NCBI GenBank assembly: GCA_011032825.1
Contig: JAADJZ010000013.1
Coordinates: 248,001-312,000, forward strand
Origin: Massariosphaeria phaeospora
Taxonomy: Eukaryota; Ascomycota; Dothideomycetes; Pleosporales
Direction of reading: 5' to 3'
Length of the DNA stretch: 64,000 nt
In this document: piece by piece, positions 34,591-45,550 of the stretch
Layout: each line of letters begins with the position of its first letter
Position numbering within the stretch: position 1 is the stretch's first letter
Notes under the pieces: model-generated
Seen by the model: the letters and a program-made list of their open reading frames with translations, nothing else
What the model was told of the DNA's origin: nothing
Database searches by the model: none
Program-made: the position numbers and the translations under genes

Positions 34591-34703
34591 CGTGAACTAT
34601 GGTAGAATCAGTCTAATTTTTCGACAAGTACGCGGATGAGGGAGGAAATTTCGCTAGCGATGCCGGCACGGCACGGCACGACATCCAAAGAAAGCACGTT
34701 CAG
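34591..34703. repeat. Left copy of a rearranged inverted duplication
   Basis: Segment B (34591-34660) and segment A (34660-34703) reappear in inverse orientation at 35236-35308 (B) and 35341-35384 (A), but with their order swapped. B contains AACTATGGTAGAATCAGTCT and GGAGGAAATTTCGCTA. A contains CGGCACGGCACGACATCC. Confidence 0.7.
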
Positions 34704-34793
34704 CTTCCTGTAAATACGCCCGCGCGTCTGCGAGGGCAGCATATCCATCAAGAAACGATTTTTGCAAGACTCCGCGATATCGGCGTGCGCCAC
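34608..34793 (-). other. Small ORF, 61 aa, inside the duplicated segment
   Basis: The ATG at 34793 opens a 61-codon frame (MAHADIAESCKNRFLMDMLP ... VLVEKLD). Its composition is protein-like, and the duplicated copy at 35.2-35.4 kb keeps recognisable but frame-shifted parts of it. No known domain. It may be the relic of a coding unit once tandemly repeated here. Confidence 0.3.
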
Positions 34794-35235
34794 TTGTTTC
34801 CTTTCTTTTGAGACGAGCAGTCAGAACCTAAGTTCTTCATTCCCCTGTCCATATCCACAGCGATTCCATGCAATGCACAGACAGATCAGGTCGGATCGAA
34901 TCAAACTTCAGACTCTGATCTCTTTGCACCGCACTCACACAATGCCACATTCAATTCCCAGCACGAGCCCTCACGTAGTCTTGTATTCCTCAAATTTGTT
35001 GTCTCATCCATCGGTCAGAAAGTGTTCCTAGGCGGTCTGCCAATCACAGCCAATCATGTATCTTCCAATAGGCCAAACGTTTTCTATGGGCACAAAAAAT
35101 GATATCGCCCCATGGCAGTAACACTAGAGAGGAGCTTCGCGGAACTGAACCGAACCGAACCTTCTGGCTTAACCTATCCAAGAGACCCTGATTAGACGTC
35201 AGGAAAGCAAGCATTGTAAGTGTTGGGATGATCTG

Positions 35236-35480
35236 TGATAGCGAAATTTCCTCCCCCGCATCCGCGTAGTCCTCGAAAACATAGACTGATTCTACCATAG
35301 TTCACGCGCCGTTGGCGAAAGCTCTGGACGGGGCTCAATAAAATGAACGTGTTTCCCTGGATGTCGTGCCGTGCCGGCTTCTGCGACCTAGGCGGGAAAG
35401 GCATAAGTTTAAACCCACTGGAGGTAGCCAGGGCGTTCGACGCCTCGTTGATGGAAGCTCTGGATGGGAGCTCAATCAAA
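35236..35480. repeat. Right copy, with 136-bp direct repeat
   Basis: Contains segment B (35236-35308) and segment A (35341-35384) of the inverted duplication. The word GAAGCTCTGGA(C/T)GGG(A)GCTCAAT occurs at 35318 and 35454, that is 136 bp apart, marking a direct repeat. The B-then-A order is what a junction between two tandem A-B units would give. Confidence 0.6.
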
Positions 35481-35510
35481 GAAACTCTCGACCCAGTATT
35501 CCCCAATTAG
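35343..35510 (+). other. Small ORF, 55 aa
   Basis: The ATG at 35343 opens a 55-codon frame (MNVFPWMSCRAGFCDLGGKG ... LDPVFPN) whose end overlaps the 3' end of family member 5 on the other strand by 39 bp. It is partly built from segment A of the repeat. The composition is protein-like but there is no homology I recognise. Confidence 0.25.
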
Positions 35511-36356
35511 ACGATACCATGCGTCGTCCTTTGGCACGGGAGGCCCGACAATTCGGTACCGGCGTCGCAACACCGACCCGCGTACGAAGAACTCGGAGGG
35601 GTTAATGAGATTGGCCCACCCGCGAGAGGTTATAGTGATCCCCTTTCGCTCGAATCGTGTCTTCAAGGAAGCGAACTCGCTCAGATGTGATACACACTCC
35701 CGATGGGTGAATCTAACAACATGTTGTCGCCAGTTGCAGCGGTACGAGATGCTTACACTCGGTGGTATATGGTGGTAGTGTCCTGATCTCGTTTGCCGCA
35801 TGAGAACATTGGCCGCAAAGTTTACCCAGCGGATAATTCCTGCTTTTTCCGTACCAAAAGCCTCATAGATTCGGTGTTGCCCGATCTGCGCCAGGGAGAA
35901 GTTTGTTGTTTCGTAATATTGGAGAGTGGAGGCTCTTGTCATCAAAAGAGATGCTGTGTCATGGCTTGATGCAGAACCGCCGTTGATCGTCTGATACCTT
36001 TCGATGACACACTCGAGGATTATTTTCACGCCAGGGAAGCTAGGCTCGCCAATTGTGGTATATATCTGGGGTGACTGGTGATCTGATTCGCAGGCCACGA
36101 AATTTTCGATTGCTTGCGTAACAAATGGCTCGGCTTCTTCGCGTATTTGTTTGTTGGCGGCCAGAATCTGGGTGGTGGTGGCCCGGAACACGAGTGTGAT
36201 AATTGGGGCCGTAACGTTTGTGCCTGCCATTGGCGTGTGCGTTTCCATGGTCAGCTCTCTCGAAGTCCGGGGCAGGCGCTCATACACCATGAGTCGAAGT
36301 TCCTTTGGCAGATCCAGGAAGCGGAAGGGCGCGGTCGGGCCGGGCAGTCCGCTCAT
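35472..36356 (-). CDS. FxFLxLPxEIR family member 5
   Basis: Single exon, 294 aa from ATG 36356. It has the cleanest motif of the set: PFRFLDLPKELRLMVYERLP at residues 10-29. This is followed by ITLVFRATTTQILAANKQIR, equivalent to the LVxRS...IL...C/NK block of the other members, and an EEAEPFVTQAIENF helix. The C-terminal 80 residues contain ITSRGWANLI and end AWYRLIGEYWVESFFD, again Trp-rich. There is no signal peptide or membrane helix. The leader 36370-36440 is rich in GTGGTTGTGGTGG simple sequence. The motif recalls F-box-like/2EXR proteins, so an adaptor role is conceivable, but nothing in the sequence proves it. Confidence 0.8.
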   Translation of the reverse strand: MSGLPGPTAPFRFLDLPKELRLMVYERLPRTSRELTMETHTPMAGTNVTAPIITLVFRATTTQILAANKQIREEAEPFVTQAIENFVACESDHQSPQIYTTIGEPSFPGVKIILECVIERYQTINGGSASSHDTASLLMTRASTLQYYETTNFSLAQIGQHRIYEAFGTEKAGIIRWVNFAANVLMRQTRSGHYHHIPPSVSISYRCNWRQHVVRFTHRECVSHLSEFASLKTRFERKGITITSRGWANLINPSEFFVRGSVLRRRYRIVGPPVPKDDAWYRLIGEYWVESFFD

Positions 36357-36780
36357 CGTGGTTGCTGGGGGTGTTCTGTTATGATGTGTTGCGCATATGT
36401 GTTGTGTTGTGGTGGTTGTGGTGGTTGTAGTAGGTGAAAAGCTTTTTTATAGTAACGCAGCAGCCTCAGGCCTACCGCTCAGACTGAGCCCCACTTCCAG
36501 CCGGATGAGCCGCCTTGTTGAAGTGAAAAAGTCCTCGGGCTTGGCGCAACCTTTTATTAAGGTCACGAGCCAGTCACGTGCAGTTTTGGTGTCGGGTTCC
36601 ATACAGCGACGCCCGGGGCCGGGAAAAAGAAATCCCGAGCACACCTCTGGTACAGCGGCGTGTCCCGATGCTGGAGCTGGGGAGCTACCATCGTCAGCTA
36701 GACCCGAATACGTCCTCCTACTCAGGAGCAAGTTATCTATGGATAATTGAGCGCCGGGCGCGTGCGCAGAACACGTCGAC
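36357..36780. other. Intergenic spacer at the array border
   Basis: Promoter of family member 5 on the left (GTG/GTT simple repeats) and the 3' flank of the gamma-tubulin complex gene on the right. No gene seen. Confidence 0.5.
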
Positions 36781-39633
36781 TTAACCCGAAAAATACCCAT
36801 TCATCTCCAACAACACACTCAGCCTCTCCAATGTATTTTCCTCCGCAGTCCCTTTCCCCTTGCCATAGCCCTTCTTACCCGTCAACCCCCTACACACACT
36901 CACGAAAACCCTGATTTTCCCCTTCAACATCGCATACAGCTCCTTCCCGTCTCCATGCGCCGTCGCCTCTGCCTCAGTATCTTCCCTTCCATTCTGCAGC
37001 TTCGCAAATCGGAGGATAAGACCAAATATCTCTTCCAAAAGCGCCATGACTTTCTTCTGCCGCTTGCGGAGCAGCAGCGAGAACATGATGCTGTCGAGAC
37101 ACATTTCGTGTCCGTCGCGGAGAGAAGCAAGGCCTTTTGTAACGCGTGTGCCGAGTTCCGCGACCGCATCTTCAGCGGCTAGGAGGGCCTCGGTGGTGGT
37201 GAGGAGGGAATCGAAAGTAGACCAGTGGTCGGCGATGCCGGTTTGAAAGACGTAGCTCGAAAGGGCCATGACGAAGTGGTGGGCTTCCATTCGGAAATGA
37301 TAGCTTTCGGTCTCGCTGTAATCACGGGGAAGATGCGCGACTACGAATAGCATGCGTAGGAGACGAAGTAGGAACTTGAAGATGTGGTCATATTTTTCTA
37401 GGGTGGCGCTCGTGAAAACGTGGTTGAGTGGGCTGGGAGGTACGTATTGGAGACGGAGGAAGTCGAGGGCATAGAGTGAGTCAGGGTCCATGACTTTCTC
37501 CATCTCGGGCTCGGTGAGTTGTCTGATAGCGAAGTTCAGTTGACCAGGGAGCTCATCCTTTTCTCGACGGTACTGCGGGTCGTCGGCGCTTTTACCTTTT
37601 GATCGTTGTGTCGAATAATACAGTGACGAGGAATAGTAACTCTCACTCAGCACACCCATGAGCGCGAGCCTGAGCTCAGAGCTCGCGGGTGGCCAACTGC
37701 TACGGGAGCCTAGCTGTAGGCCCATGTGCACTCCACTGCGCATTTGACCCTTGTGACGCTCCGCGCTCTCACGATCAGGGTCAAACAAGGCAGATGCCAG
37801 ACGAGAAGAGAACACGCCGTCGCCAAGCAGATGATATTGTCGTTGCAGGAAGAGGTGCATGCGCAGTCCATGCGAGCGGAAAAAGAGGCGGAGCGTTGTC
37901 GCGTTGACGAGTTTGGCTTGGGCCGCGAGAAGCGGGCGCAACGACAGTGCGGATGTCATAGATATCGGTGGAGAGAAATTGTTGACCGTAGATACATCTT
38001 CGGCAGAGTTTTTGGATAGCAGCTGCGCGGTCACGATCTGGAGCTCGTCGGGTATGTCGTTGAATGCCGGCCTCGGTTCCTGGTCGAAGAGCTGGGCAGA
38101 CTCTTCGATATACTGCTTAAAGTTCGAGGCTGGGGTGACACTGTCCATATGCGGTCCAGGAATAGAGCAATCTACTACTTGAAGATAGCTCTCCGAAGGG
38201 TGATCGCTGTTCGCTGTGAAATGAAGAATGGCTGCTCGGAGTTCCTCTTCATATCTTTTAGCCTTCGAGGCGATGACTTCGATGTCTTGCCAGCCGAATT
38301 GCCAATCCAACTCAGGAGGCTTGACTCCAAACTTGCCCAGGCAAGACAGGGGATGCTCTGGATGGTGAGTCTTCAGGAATCGAAGACTGTTGCCGGTTTC
38401 AAAGATTGTGTTCCCATCCTCCAGCGTGATAAACCTAGGCATCATTTCGGAGCTGTAATGATATTCCGGTGACCCTTGGGTGTCCGAAGTATCATCAACC
38501 GCGACAAAGCTTCCTCTATCTTCTATTGGTATGGTTTGTTGTACCTGTTGCGTGCCGATCCATTCCCCTAGAAGCTCTAGAGTAGGTTTCGCCACTCGGC
38601 GAAGGATCTCTGCGGACAATTGACGGACATAGGCGTCTCCCTCTTCTATCTCAAGAAGACGGTGGTGCAGGATCGAGGAGAGTTGTTCGTTAGTCTTTGC
38701 AAACTTGACGACATCCACGAGACGGGCAACATGCGTCAGGATATCTCGCGGTCTTGCAAAAAGGCGCTGCAACTGTAGAAGTGACGTGGCCTCGCGCGAA
38801 TGCCGTCCTAGATGGTCCTCGAACGTAGAAAGTATGCTTGACACACAAGTGGCAAGGGCCACCATGGCAGGTATAGACGAGGCTGAAGAAACTGTGCGCT
38901 CCACAAACGATCTCAGATAGAGGAAGGTGTTCCCGGTGAAGATGAACTGGTTCATCAGGCTCTGGGTAGTGCCGAGACTGGTACCGGAAGCCCTGCCATT
39001 CCTGACAGTAGGCTCGAAGGTCCTTAGCTTGCTGTTGAAGGAGAACAGTATAGACGACCGGCCGAGCCCGAGGTTGTAGAGAGATTCCAGAAGAACATTC
39101 GCCTTCACTATCCTGCCAGCAGCGAGTGTTGCATCGTCTCTGGCTAGCGCCGCATCGAAGGGCTGCGGTCCAGACTCTGTTATATACGGTGTGGGCGGCT
39201 CCTTGTACTCGCGATCGTCGAAGGCCTCCCATGTGAAGAATTCGATGTCCTTGTTGGCAGGGCCTAATTCGAATGCGATCTGCCATATATCATCCTCGGT
39301 TTCCGGGGGCAGGGTGTCGATGGAGAGGGACGACTCGTCGAGGCTTTCGAGCTCCGGCAGCGGCCCGAACTCGAACGTGTCTATGTCCGGCAGCTGGAGC
39401 GCGGTTTCCAGCGATCCTTTCGGCGCATAGGGGTGGTCGAGCTTGATCAGGGGGACTACACGTCGTCAGTTTAGTTGCTGCTCGACGGGTGAAAAGACGC
39501 GACGAGACGTACCGTCTAGCTGCAGGGGCGCAAACAGCGAAGAGTCGTAGCCCGAGGGGTCGTCGAAGAACGTGGAGGACTTCCACAAGTGCCTGCTCGT
39601 GAATGCATCGTATAGCGCATCTTCGTCGTCCAT
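36781..39633 (-). CDS. Gamma-tubulin complex component (Spc97/Spc98 family)
   Basis: Exon 1 39633-39513 and exon 2 39455-36781 join across a 57-nt intron (GTACGT...TGTAG) to give 931 aa, in phase. The start ATG 39633 opens MDDEDALYDAFTSRHLWK. The C-terminal 400 residues show the GCP (GRIP2) fold features: PLLAAQAKLVNATTLRLFF, a run reading PLNHVFTSATLEKYDHIFKF, HFRMEAHHFVMALSSYV, and a late HEMCLDSIMFSLLLR helix. These proteins form gamma-tubulin ring complexes that nucleate microtubules at spindle pole bodies. The length and long insert between the two halves favour the GCP5/GCP6 branch over GCP2/GCP3, but I cannot settle which. It is divergent from EAF7 with 301 bp between start codons. Confidence 0.88.
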
Positions 39634-39934
39634 TTGGCGGGTGGCGGGGTGCGGTCTGGCAGTTTGGTGGGCTCCGAGGGCATCGAGGGGGAGGGGAGGA
39701 CCTAGCGCCGATCTACTCGGCCCCACTTATATTTAGCTGCAGCGGCAGCGGCAGCGCGAACGACTTCAGAGGGGGCCCGTTGTTCTTCGCTCTTCCGCGT
39801 GTCTATCAACCCGCACAACACCAACACCGCCAGAGATTCTAACCAACGTGCTTCCCGCGCCGCTCACCAGCTTGGACGTGCCTCCGTTGCGGATAGCCAC
39901 TACAACACCTCCCCCGCCACACCGCCGACGCGCA
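39634..39934. promoter_or_regulatory. Bidirectional promoter, GCP / EAF7
   Basis: 301 bp between the start codons of two divergent housekeeping genes. It contains the direct repeat GCAGCGGCAGCGGCAGCG at 39737-39754. The compact spacing suggests a shared nucleosome-free region. Confidence 0.55.
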
Positions 39935-40860
39935 ATGCCCCCGCGGAAGAGGGCCAAGGCCAGCGCGGCCTCAACACCGCTCGCCGAGACGCAGCCCAAG
40001 ACGCCGCAAGCAACCGGTGTTGCCTCGCAGTCGCAGTCGCAATCGCAGTCGAAAGATCAAGATCTCCACAACGACCCATGGGCTGACGAGCAAGAGACGC
40101 AGCTCTACAAGAGCTTGATGAAATGGAAACCCACAGGTACGCCATTGGCAAGCGCAGCGATGGAGGCTCAACTGACGGCACGACTGCAGGCATGCACAAG
40201 CACTTCCGAATGATCTCGATACACAATGACATGCGCTCGCACGGATTCGCGACCGAAGACGCCCCGCACACGCGCATTCCGGGCATCTGGCGCAAACTAG
40301 AGCAATGCTACAAACTTAGCGCTCTCGACGAGCGCGAGACCGAGTATGCCTTCAGCGACCAACCCGATCCTACCGACCGCGAAGAGGCTTACAATCTCCC
40401 CGACTTCGAGCTGCCCGAGGATGAGTTTGGCGAACTAATGTGGCAGAAACGGTTCCACGGGTCTGAATCGGAAGCTGCCTCGTCCCCTCCCTCCATGCCT
40501 ACCGAAGACGACAAGGCGCTCTACCACCCTGGACTTGGTCTCCTCAAAGACTTGCCCGACGGCGTCAGGTCCCAGAAGGCGGAGAGCGTGGTCGAGGCGA
40601 CCCCCACACCGAAGAACGCAAAGACCACACGAGCAAGCAGAGCTACTGCAAAGAGCGGGAAAGGTGCAAAAGCTGGCCAAGCTACGAAGAATAGTAAGGC
40701 CCAGTCTGCAGTCTCCGAATCTCCTGGAGATGAAGATGAAGATGATGACGATGAGGAATCTAGTGCCGAGTCCGAAGAAGAGGTGGCTCCAAGTACGAGG
40801 AGAACTGGTCGCAGCGGAGCACGGACAAGGGCAGCACCAAAGAGAACAAGGAAGCGATGA
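39935..40860 (+). CDS. EAF7: Chromatin modification-related protein EAF7
   Basis: Subunit of the NuA4 histone H4/H2A acetyltransferase complex (CT20 family). Exons 39935-40136 and 40190-40860 (intron GTACGC...ACTGCAG, 53 nt) give 290 aa. The CT20 core is at about residues 50-120: EQETQLYKSLMKWKPTGMHK, followed by FRMISIHNDMRSHGF, HTRIPGIWRKLEQCY and LDEREXEYAF-like sequence. Next comes LPEDEFGELMWQKRF, conserved in fungal Eaf7. The C-terminus is a long Lys/Arg/Asp/Glu-rich tail with an acidic run (DEDEDDDDEE) and ends in basic KRTRKR, probably nuclear localisation. The start at 39935 (MPPRKRAKAS) is preferred over upstream in-frame ATGs because it lies next to a basic N-terminus typical of the family. 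Confidence 0.92.
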
Positions 40861-42281
40861 TTCCGGGGTTTAAAATGTCTGTGGCCTTCCTTGTGATACC
40901 CGGCCTCCAATTCTGGAGGCCAGCCTTTCCCTTCACATGTCACCCCTCTGCATTATTAGCTCGGTGAATAGCTTCGCCGCACGCTTCGCGTCGCGACGAC
41001 ACGCCTACCAACGCATTTGTATCAGGCGGGCAAAATAAGTGCTCTTACGCCACCAAGTCAGTGCTACCCTATGAGTGAGGCTTTGTCGTACCAGCGCTGG
41101 CACGCTGAGGTATCACTTGCAGTACAACAATGAGTGTCTCATTTCCTGAGGAAGCACCCTTCTGTTGTCTTCATTTTCAATCCCCCTCCTACTTGATTAC
41201 CCAACAGACTCACTGCTTCGCCCAGGAAAGTCGTGCTGGAGAGAGCAAACACAGGAAACGAATACCCTTGAACCGAGCCGAGCGTCCTACCCAGCCTTTA
41301 CCTAAAAGAAATGATCCGCCGAGATTGGAATGGTCAGAGCTGGTTGTTATGTCAGAAAGGAAGGTTGGCTGCCATGTGCTCGGAGTGCACTGACACCAGT
41401 ACTACCTGTACGTTGGGCATATGATGCCCTTTGCCGATTGTCTGAAGCAACTATGACTATTTCTATGAGCGGCTTGGAGTTTAGTCAAATGAGCAGCGTA
41501 TCAAAAGCACGCCTAGTCTATTCTTTGGAACGGGCTGTCTTGGGTAACCCCAGTGAAGGCAGGTGGCTATGTGAGGGTTGTCTGAGCCTCCTCATTGACC
41601 AAGTTTGTGACCCGTCGCTCAGGATCGATCAATCAACGTGTAACAGCGTCAATTCTCATTGAGGGGCGTTGGTCAGGGTCGTGTGTGCTATACGAATGGG
41701 GACATTGATGCCGGAGGACTGCTGTCGTTCCGTTAGTCACATTCAGATGTGCTACCTGTGAATGGACTCTAAGAGCCAATTATATCTAGCCCAGCCAGCC
41801 CAACAGCTCATTTTCTTCCTAAGCACACGCGTGCACACACATTGGCCCATACCCGCAGCCAGCACACGGACGGCGGCGAACGCCTCACTGCAAAGCCAGA
41901 CACTGATCGCACCTTCCCTTCACTTGCACCTATCAGCCGCGCCCAACCCGGCCCAACCGTCAACCGTTACCCGGCCAATCCGCTTCAATTTGAAAGTTCA
42001 CCTCACCGCCGCACCTGCCAGTTACTATAAGCCCCGCCTTCCTCGCCGCCGCCGCCCACCACACTCCTCAACTTCTTCCTCCTCCGCTCGCTTTGCCCAC
42101 CACACCATCTGCAGCAATCTATCTACTTCTCCTACCAGACGCTCCTTTCGGCCCCTACAGACGCACAGCCACCGACCTACCCAGTCTCTCGCGCCTCCCG
42201 CCCAACCTCAAGCCTACTCCATCACCTTTCCATACCCTACAACAACAACAAACAACAACACCACCGAGTTCCCCGCCCGCC
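40861..42281. other. Intergenic region
   Basis: About 1.4 kb. It contains the 3' flank of EAF7 and a C-rich, proline-coding-looking leader before the secreted-protein gene (41950-42280) ending in an ACAACA repeat. Open frames in the leader are low-complexity and not credible genes. Confidence 0.5.
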
Positions 42282-42680
42282 ATGAAGCTCCTCCTCCCGC
42301 TCGTGTTCCTCACCTCCCTCGCCGCCGCCTTCCCGACCGCTCTCGCCCCCCGCGACTGGAGCTGCGCTGAATGCCATGCCCGCCTCGACAACTGCAAGAG
42401 GGTACGCACGTCCGACGTTGCACCCGCGCTGCGCTGCACGCACAGAGATGTGATCGGGACTGAGCTGACGTGCATTTGTAGATGGACGCCGCCCCCGGCA
42501 TCATCGGCTGCGCAAAAGTGTGCCTCAAGGTCGCGTGCAACAGCAACGGCGCTGTGAGTAAACACACAAATGCACTCGCTGCGAGACGTGCGAGCTAGTG
42601 CGCTAATGATAGCATAGTGCAAGGCCTGCGGCGGCGAGTTCGACAGGTGCGAGTGGGCTAATACGCCGGGTGTGAACTAG
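42282..42680 (+). CDS. Small secreted cysteine-rich protein, three exons
   Basis: Exons 42282-42401, 42482-42553 and 42618-42680 (introns GTACGC...TTTGTAG and GTGAGT...AGCATAG) all join in phase 0 and give an 84-aa protein. The first 16-17 residues (MKLLLPLVFLTSLAAAF) are a signal peptide; a following LAPRD could be a propeptide cleavage site. The mature part of 55-65 residues has nine cysteines (WSCAEC, NCKR, GCAKVC, ACN, CKAC, RCEW), one in seven residues, so it is probably heavily disulfide-bonded. This resembles fungal effector-like or antimicrobial-type small cysteine-rich proteins, but I recognise no family. The odd cysteine number allows an intermolecular bridge. Low-complexity open frames in the leader hide this gene in a simple scan. 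Confidence 0.7.
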
Positions 42681-43137
42681 GCCATACATGGCCGATCATG
42701 CAAATATCTTCGCTGGGTGCTCACCGGTGGTCCATGCATGTAGGAACCTATTGATCAGGGGGGCTGTGGCGCTGGCGGCCTGTATTCGTAGCTCGGAACG
42801 CCTCCTAGGAATATCATGAATACATTTTTCCCCTGATCTAGAACACAGTGCGAATCATGGCTTTGTGAAGTGACCGAAGGATGCTTCTCGGTTCACTTCT
42901 AGCTGACATAGCTGTGCTAACTGCGTAGTCGTCGCCCCAACCTAATTTGTGCTGTTTAACGCAGAATTCTTCTCACCCTCTTGACATTATGTAGGATCTG
43001 AGCAGTGGAAAGCGGGCTTGTTTTGACCTTACAACGCCGTACCGTATCCGCCATACTAGGTGAAGTATCAACAGAGCACAAATGATCACATCGATAGCAA
43101 ATTCTTTCCTGAATTCAATTTTATCCAAACTCTCCTC
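42681..43137. other. Intergenic spacer
   Basis: Convergent 3' flanks of the secreted-protein gene and the aminotransferase gene. Nothing notable was seen. Confidence 0.5.
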
Positions 43138-44945
43138 TCACACATCCACCTCCTCCCCAATCCACTCCCCCCTCCCCACCCTCCCACAAAGCTCCTTCAC
43201 CGTCCTGGCCCCCCACTCATAATCCCCCACCTCCAAATAAACCTGCGCACTCATCCTCACCCACCACACGCCGCCATAAAACAGAATGGCCATATACGTC
43301 GCATACTCCGTCGCCAGCGTCCGACACATCCAGTTCCACACCTTAGGCCCCACATCCTCCTCTTGCATGCCCGCCTGCACGCCCGCCCTCTGTATATCCG
43401 CCATTTCCATCGGCAACCGCACATTCGCCAAGCAGCACTGCGTCAGCGTCCGCGTCTCGTTGTCCAGCACCTCCGTGCCTAGTATCTGCGCCACGCGCGC
43501 CGCGCCGCGCTGGTTCAGGTCGAAGCAGTAGGTGCGGATGGCGGCTTCACCGCCTAGCACGTCGGCGCGCCATTGTAGCGCTGCGGGGATGCACAAGTAC
43601 GGCGCGTTGTCAATGGTGCCGACGAACTCGAAGTTCTTGACCCAGGCGCTTTTGGCGCCGGATGGGTGCACGGGGTTGCGCTGCGGTGGTGCCGCTTGGC
43701 CGGGCGCGGGGCGGGGGGAGAAGCCGTGGGAGGTGGGGAGCGTGGAGCGCAGGAGGGGTTGGTTGCGCAGTGGGACGTGGAAGATGGCGCAGCCGCGCGG
43801 GACGTAGAGCCATCTGTGTGTGGGGTTAGGGATGCTGAGGTGCGTTGAAAAGGAAGGGGGGACAGTGAAAGAACGAGGGCGCCTACTTGTGGCAATTCGA
43901 GACCAGGAAATCGGGATCCAGCGCTCCAAGATCCAGCTCCACATGCCCGACTCCATGCGCCGCATCCACGCAACTCAAAACGTCCAGCTCCTTGCACGCT
44001 GCCACCAACTTCTCAAACGGCATGCGCAGGCCCGGCATGCTGACCACTGTGTCGAACACGGCGATCTTGACCTTTCCGCCGTTGCGCTCAACCTCCTTGA
44101 CCTTCTCCTTGAAAGCGCTCACTAGCCAGTCGTCTTCGACCGGGTACGTGTACTCGACTTTGACGGCTTCGGCGGGCGTCGTCTCAGTGATGTAGGTGAT
44201 GGTTTTGTGGCACGCGCCGTAGATGGTGGAGAAGTAGAGGATTTTGTCTGAGGGGGTGAAGATCAGGTTGCGCAGGACGGTGTTGATGCCTGTGGTGGCG
44301 TTGGGCACGAAGACGAGCGTGGACGCAGGCACGTTGAGGAGCTGGAGCGATGCGTCAGTTCGTAAGGGGTGGTCAGGGGGGAATGGATTGGATGGGGAGG
44401 TGGTGAGGTGTACTTTCGACATGGCTTCTCGCGACTCGTCGAGCCGTTGCGGGTACGTGTACCAGATGAATTTGTCCGGGTGGGCTTCGACGTCGTCTTG
44501 GAAGGCGCAGAGCACGGTTTGGATGGCGCGCGGGTAGGTGCCGAAGGAGCCTGGACAGATCAGATGAAAATCTGGGTTCCGATATACTCACAGAGAGGCT
44601 GGATCGGATCGGATCCCCCGGGTATGAAGGTCAAGAAGATGAAGTACGCAATCTGAAAGACAGATGGAGAATACGCGTGCTAATCTGACTCATTTCGGAA
44701 ACCCGCATTTCGGAAGAGAGACACGAAGCAGAAAAGAAAAAAAAGATGAGTTGATGAATATGGCGCTGTTCCCGCAGGTGATGCTGTGAAGGCCTAAATG
44801 TCGGCGATGTTTACAGATATGGCCACTCACCATGGTTGAGATTCAACCACTTCTCATCAAACAAGAACTCCTTGCGCAACTCCTTCCCAAACTTCTTCTT
44901 CGTCTCCTGCACCGCGAGCGTTGGTGGTGTCGTTGACGTTACCAT
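43138..44945 (-). CDS. Class V PLP aminotransferase/lyase (Egt2-like)
   Basis: Exons 44945-44831, 44550-43887 and 43813-43138 give 484 aa with consistent phases; intron 1 is unusually long (280 nt) and its acceptor is CTGTCCAG. The fold-type I features are present: KWLNLNHGSFGTYPRAIQ near the N-terminus, FVPNATTGINTVLRNL, the pyridine-nitrogen Asp in CVDAAHGVGH and the PLP lysine in SNCHKWLYVPRG (residue 260). This combination is typical of the isopenicillin N epimerase-like branch, which includes fungal hercynylcysteine sulfoxide lyase (Egt2) of ergothioneine biosynthesis. Egt2 is my preferred reading, but a different C-S lyase or epimerase is possible, since no Egt1 or beta-lactam gene is nearby. 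A Pro-rich insert lies after the lysine block. Confidence 0.8.
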
Positions 44946-45550
44946 GACTGACTCAGACCTGGAACATCAATCCAATCCGACAGAGACAGGAATTCTTGGG
45001 ATGTCTATCTAGTAGGTAGGTATGGAAAAGGACGTCCTTTATATATATGTGTGACTCGATAACTGACTCATCGTGATCACTGATCGAGCGCACCTGGAGT
45101 CCGCGTTTCGGGCTTTGAATGGTGGGGTGAATGGTGCAGTGCAGTGGGGCTAGACCCGGAATGGCCGTCAATCGGGCCACTAACATTGGTTGCAATTTGG
45201 TATGTAGCGAGAAGGGCGTGTAATATCGGGTCTCCTCATTTTTGCTAGAAACTCCTATACTATTGAGAGGATTAGTTGCCCAAGTCTATTTTCATGAGTA
45301 ATGAACTATGCTAGGGGTTGCCATCACTTATTCTCCAAACGCTATGAGCTCGCGAAACCTTTGATGTCATTCTCCCAAGGGAAACTTGGCAGGAGGTAGA
45401 ACGATTATAACATGTCTTTTTCTTGCTGCTGAACTGTCGAGTTCTCTAAAGAATTATCCAGTTTCGCACCTCCAAGTAAGTCTATCAATATTAGTAAGTT
45501 CTCGAAGTATGAGACCTATTGGTGGCCGGGTCGTACAGCATTGCTATAGT
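44946..45550. other. Intergenic region
   Basis: Promoter of the aminotransferase gene and the 3' flank of the HET gene. The stretch 45241-45320 resembles 33128-33200. No gene seen. Confidence 0.5.

Noticed and set aside
38690..39286. 198-codon minus-strand frame inside the gamma-tubulin complex gene
   Set aside because: It overlaps the clearly coding frame of that gene on the same strand and has Cys/His/Arg-rich shadow composition.
41762..42370. 202-codon plus-strand frame rich in Ser, Pro, Arg and His
   Set aside because: It is the C-rich leader of the secreted-protein gene read in another frame, with low-complexity composition and no motif.
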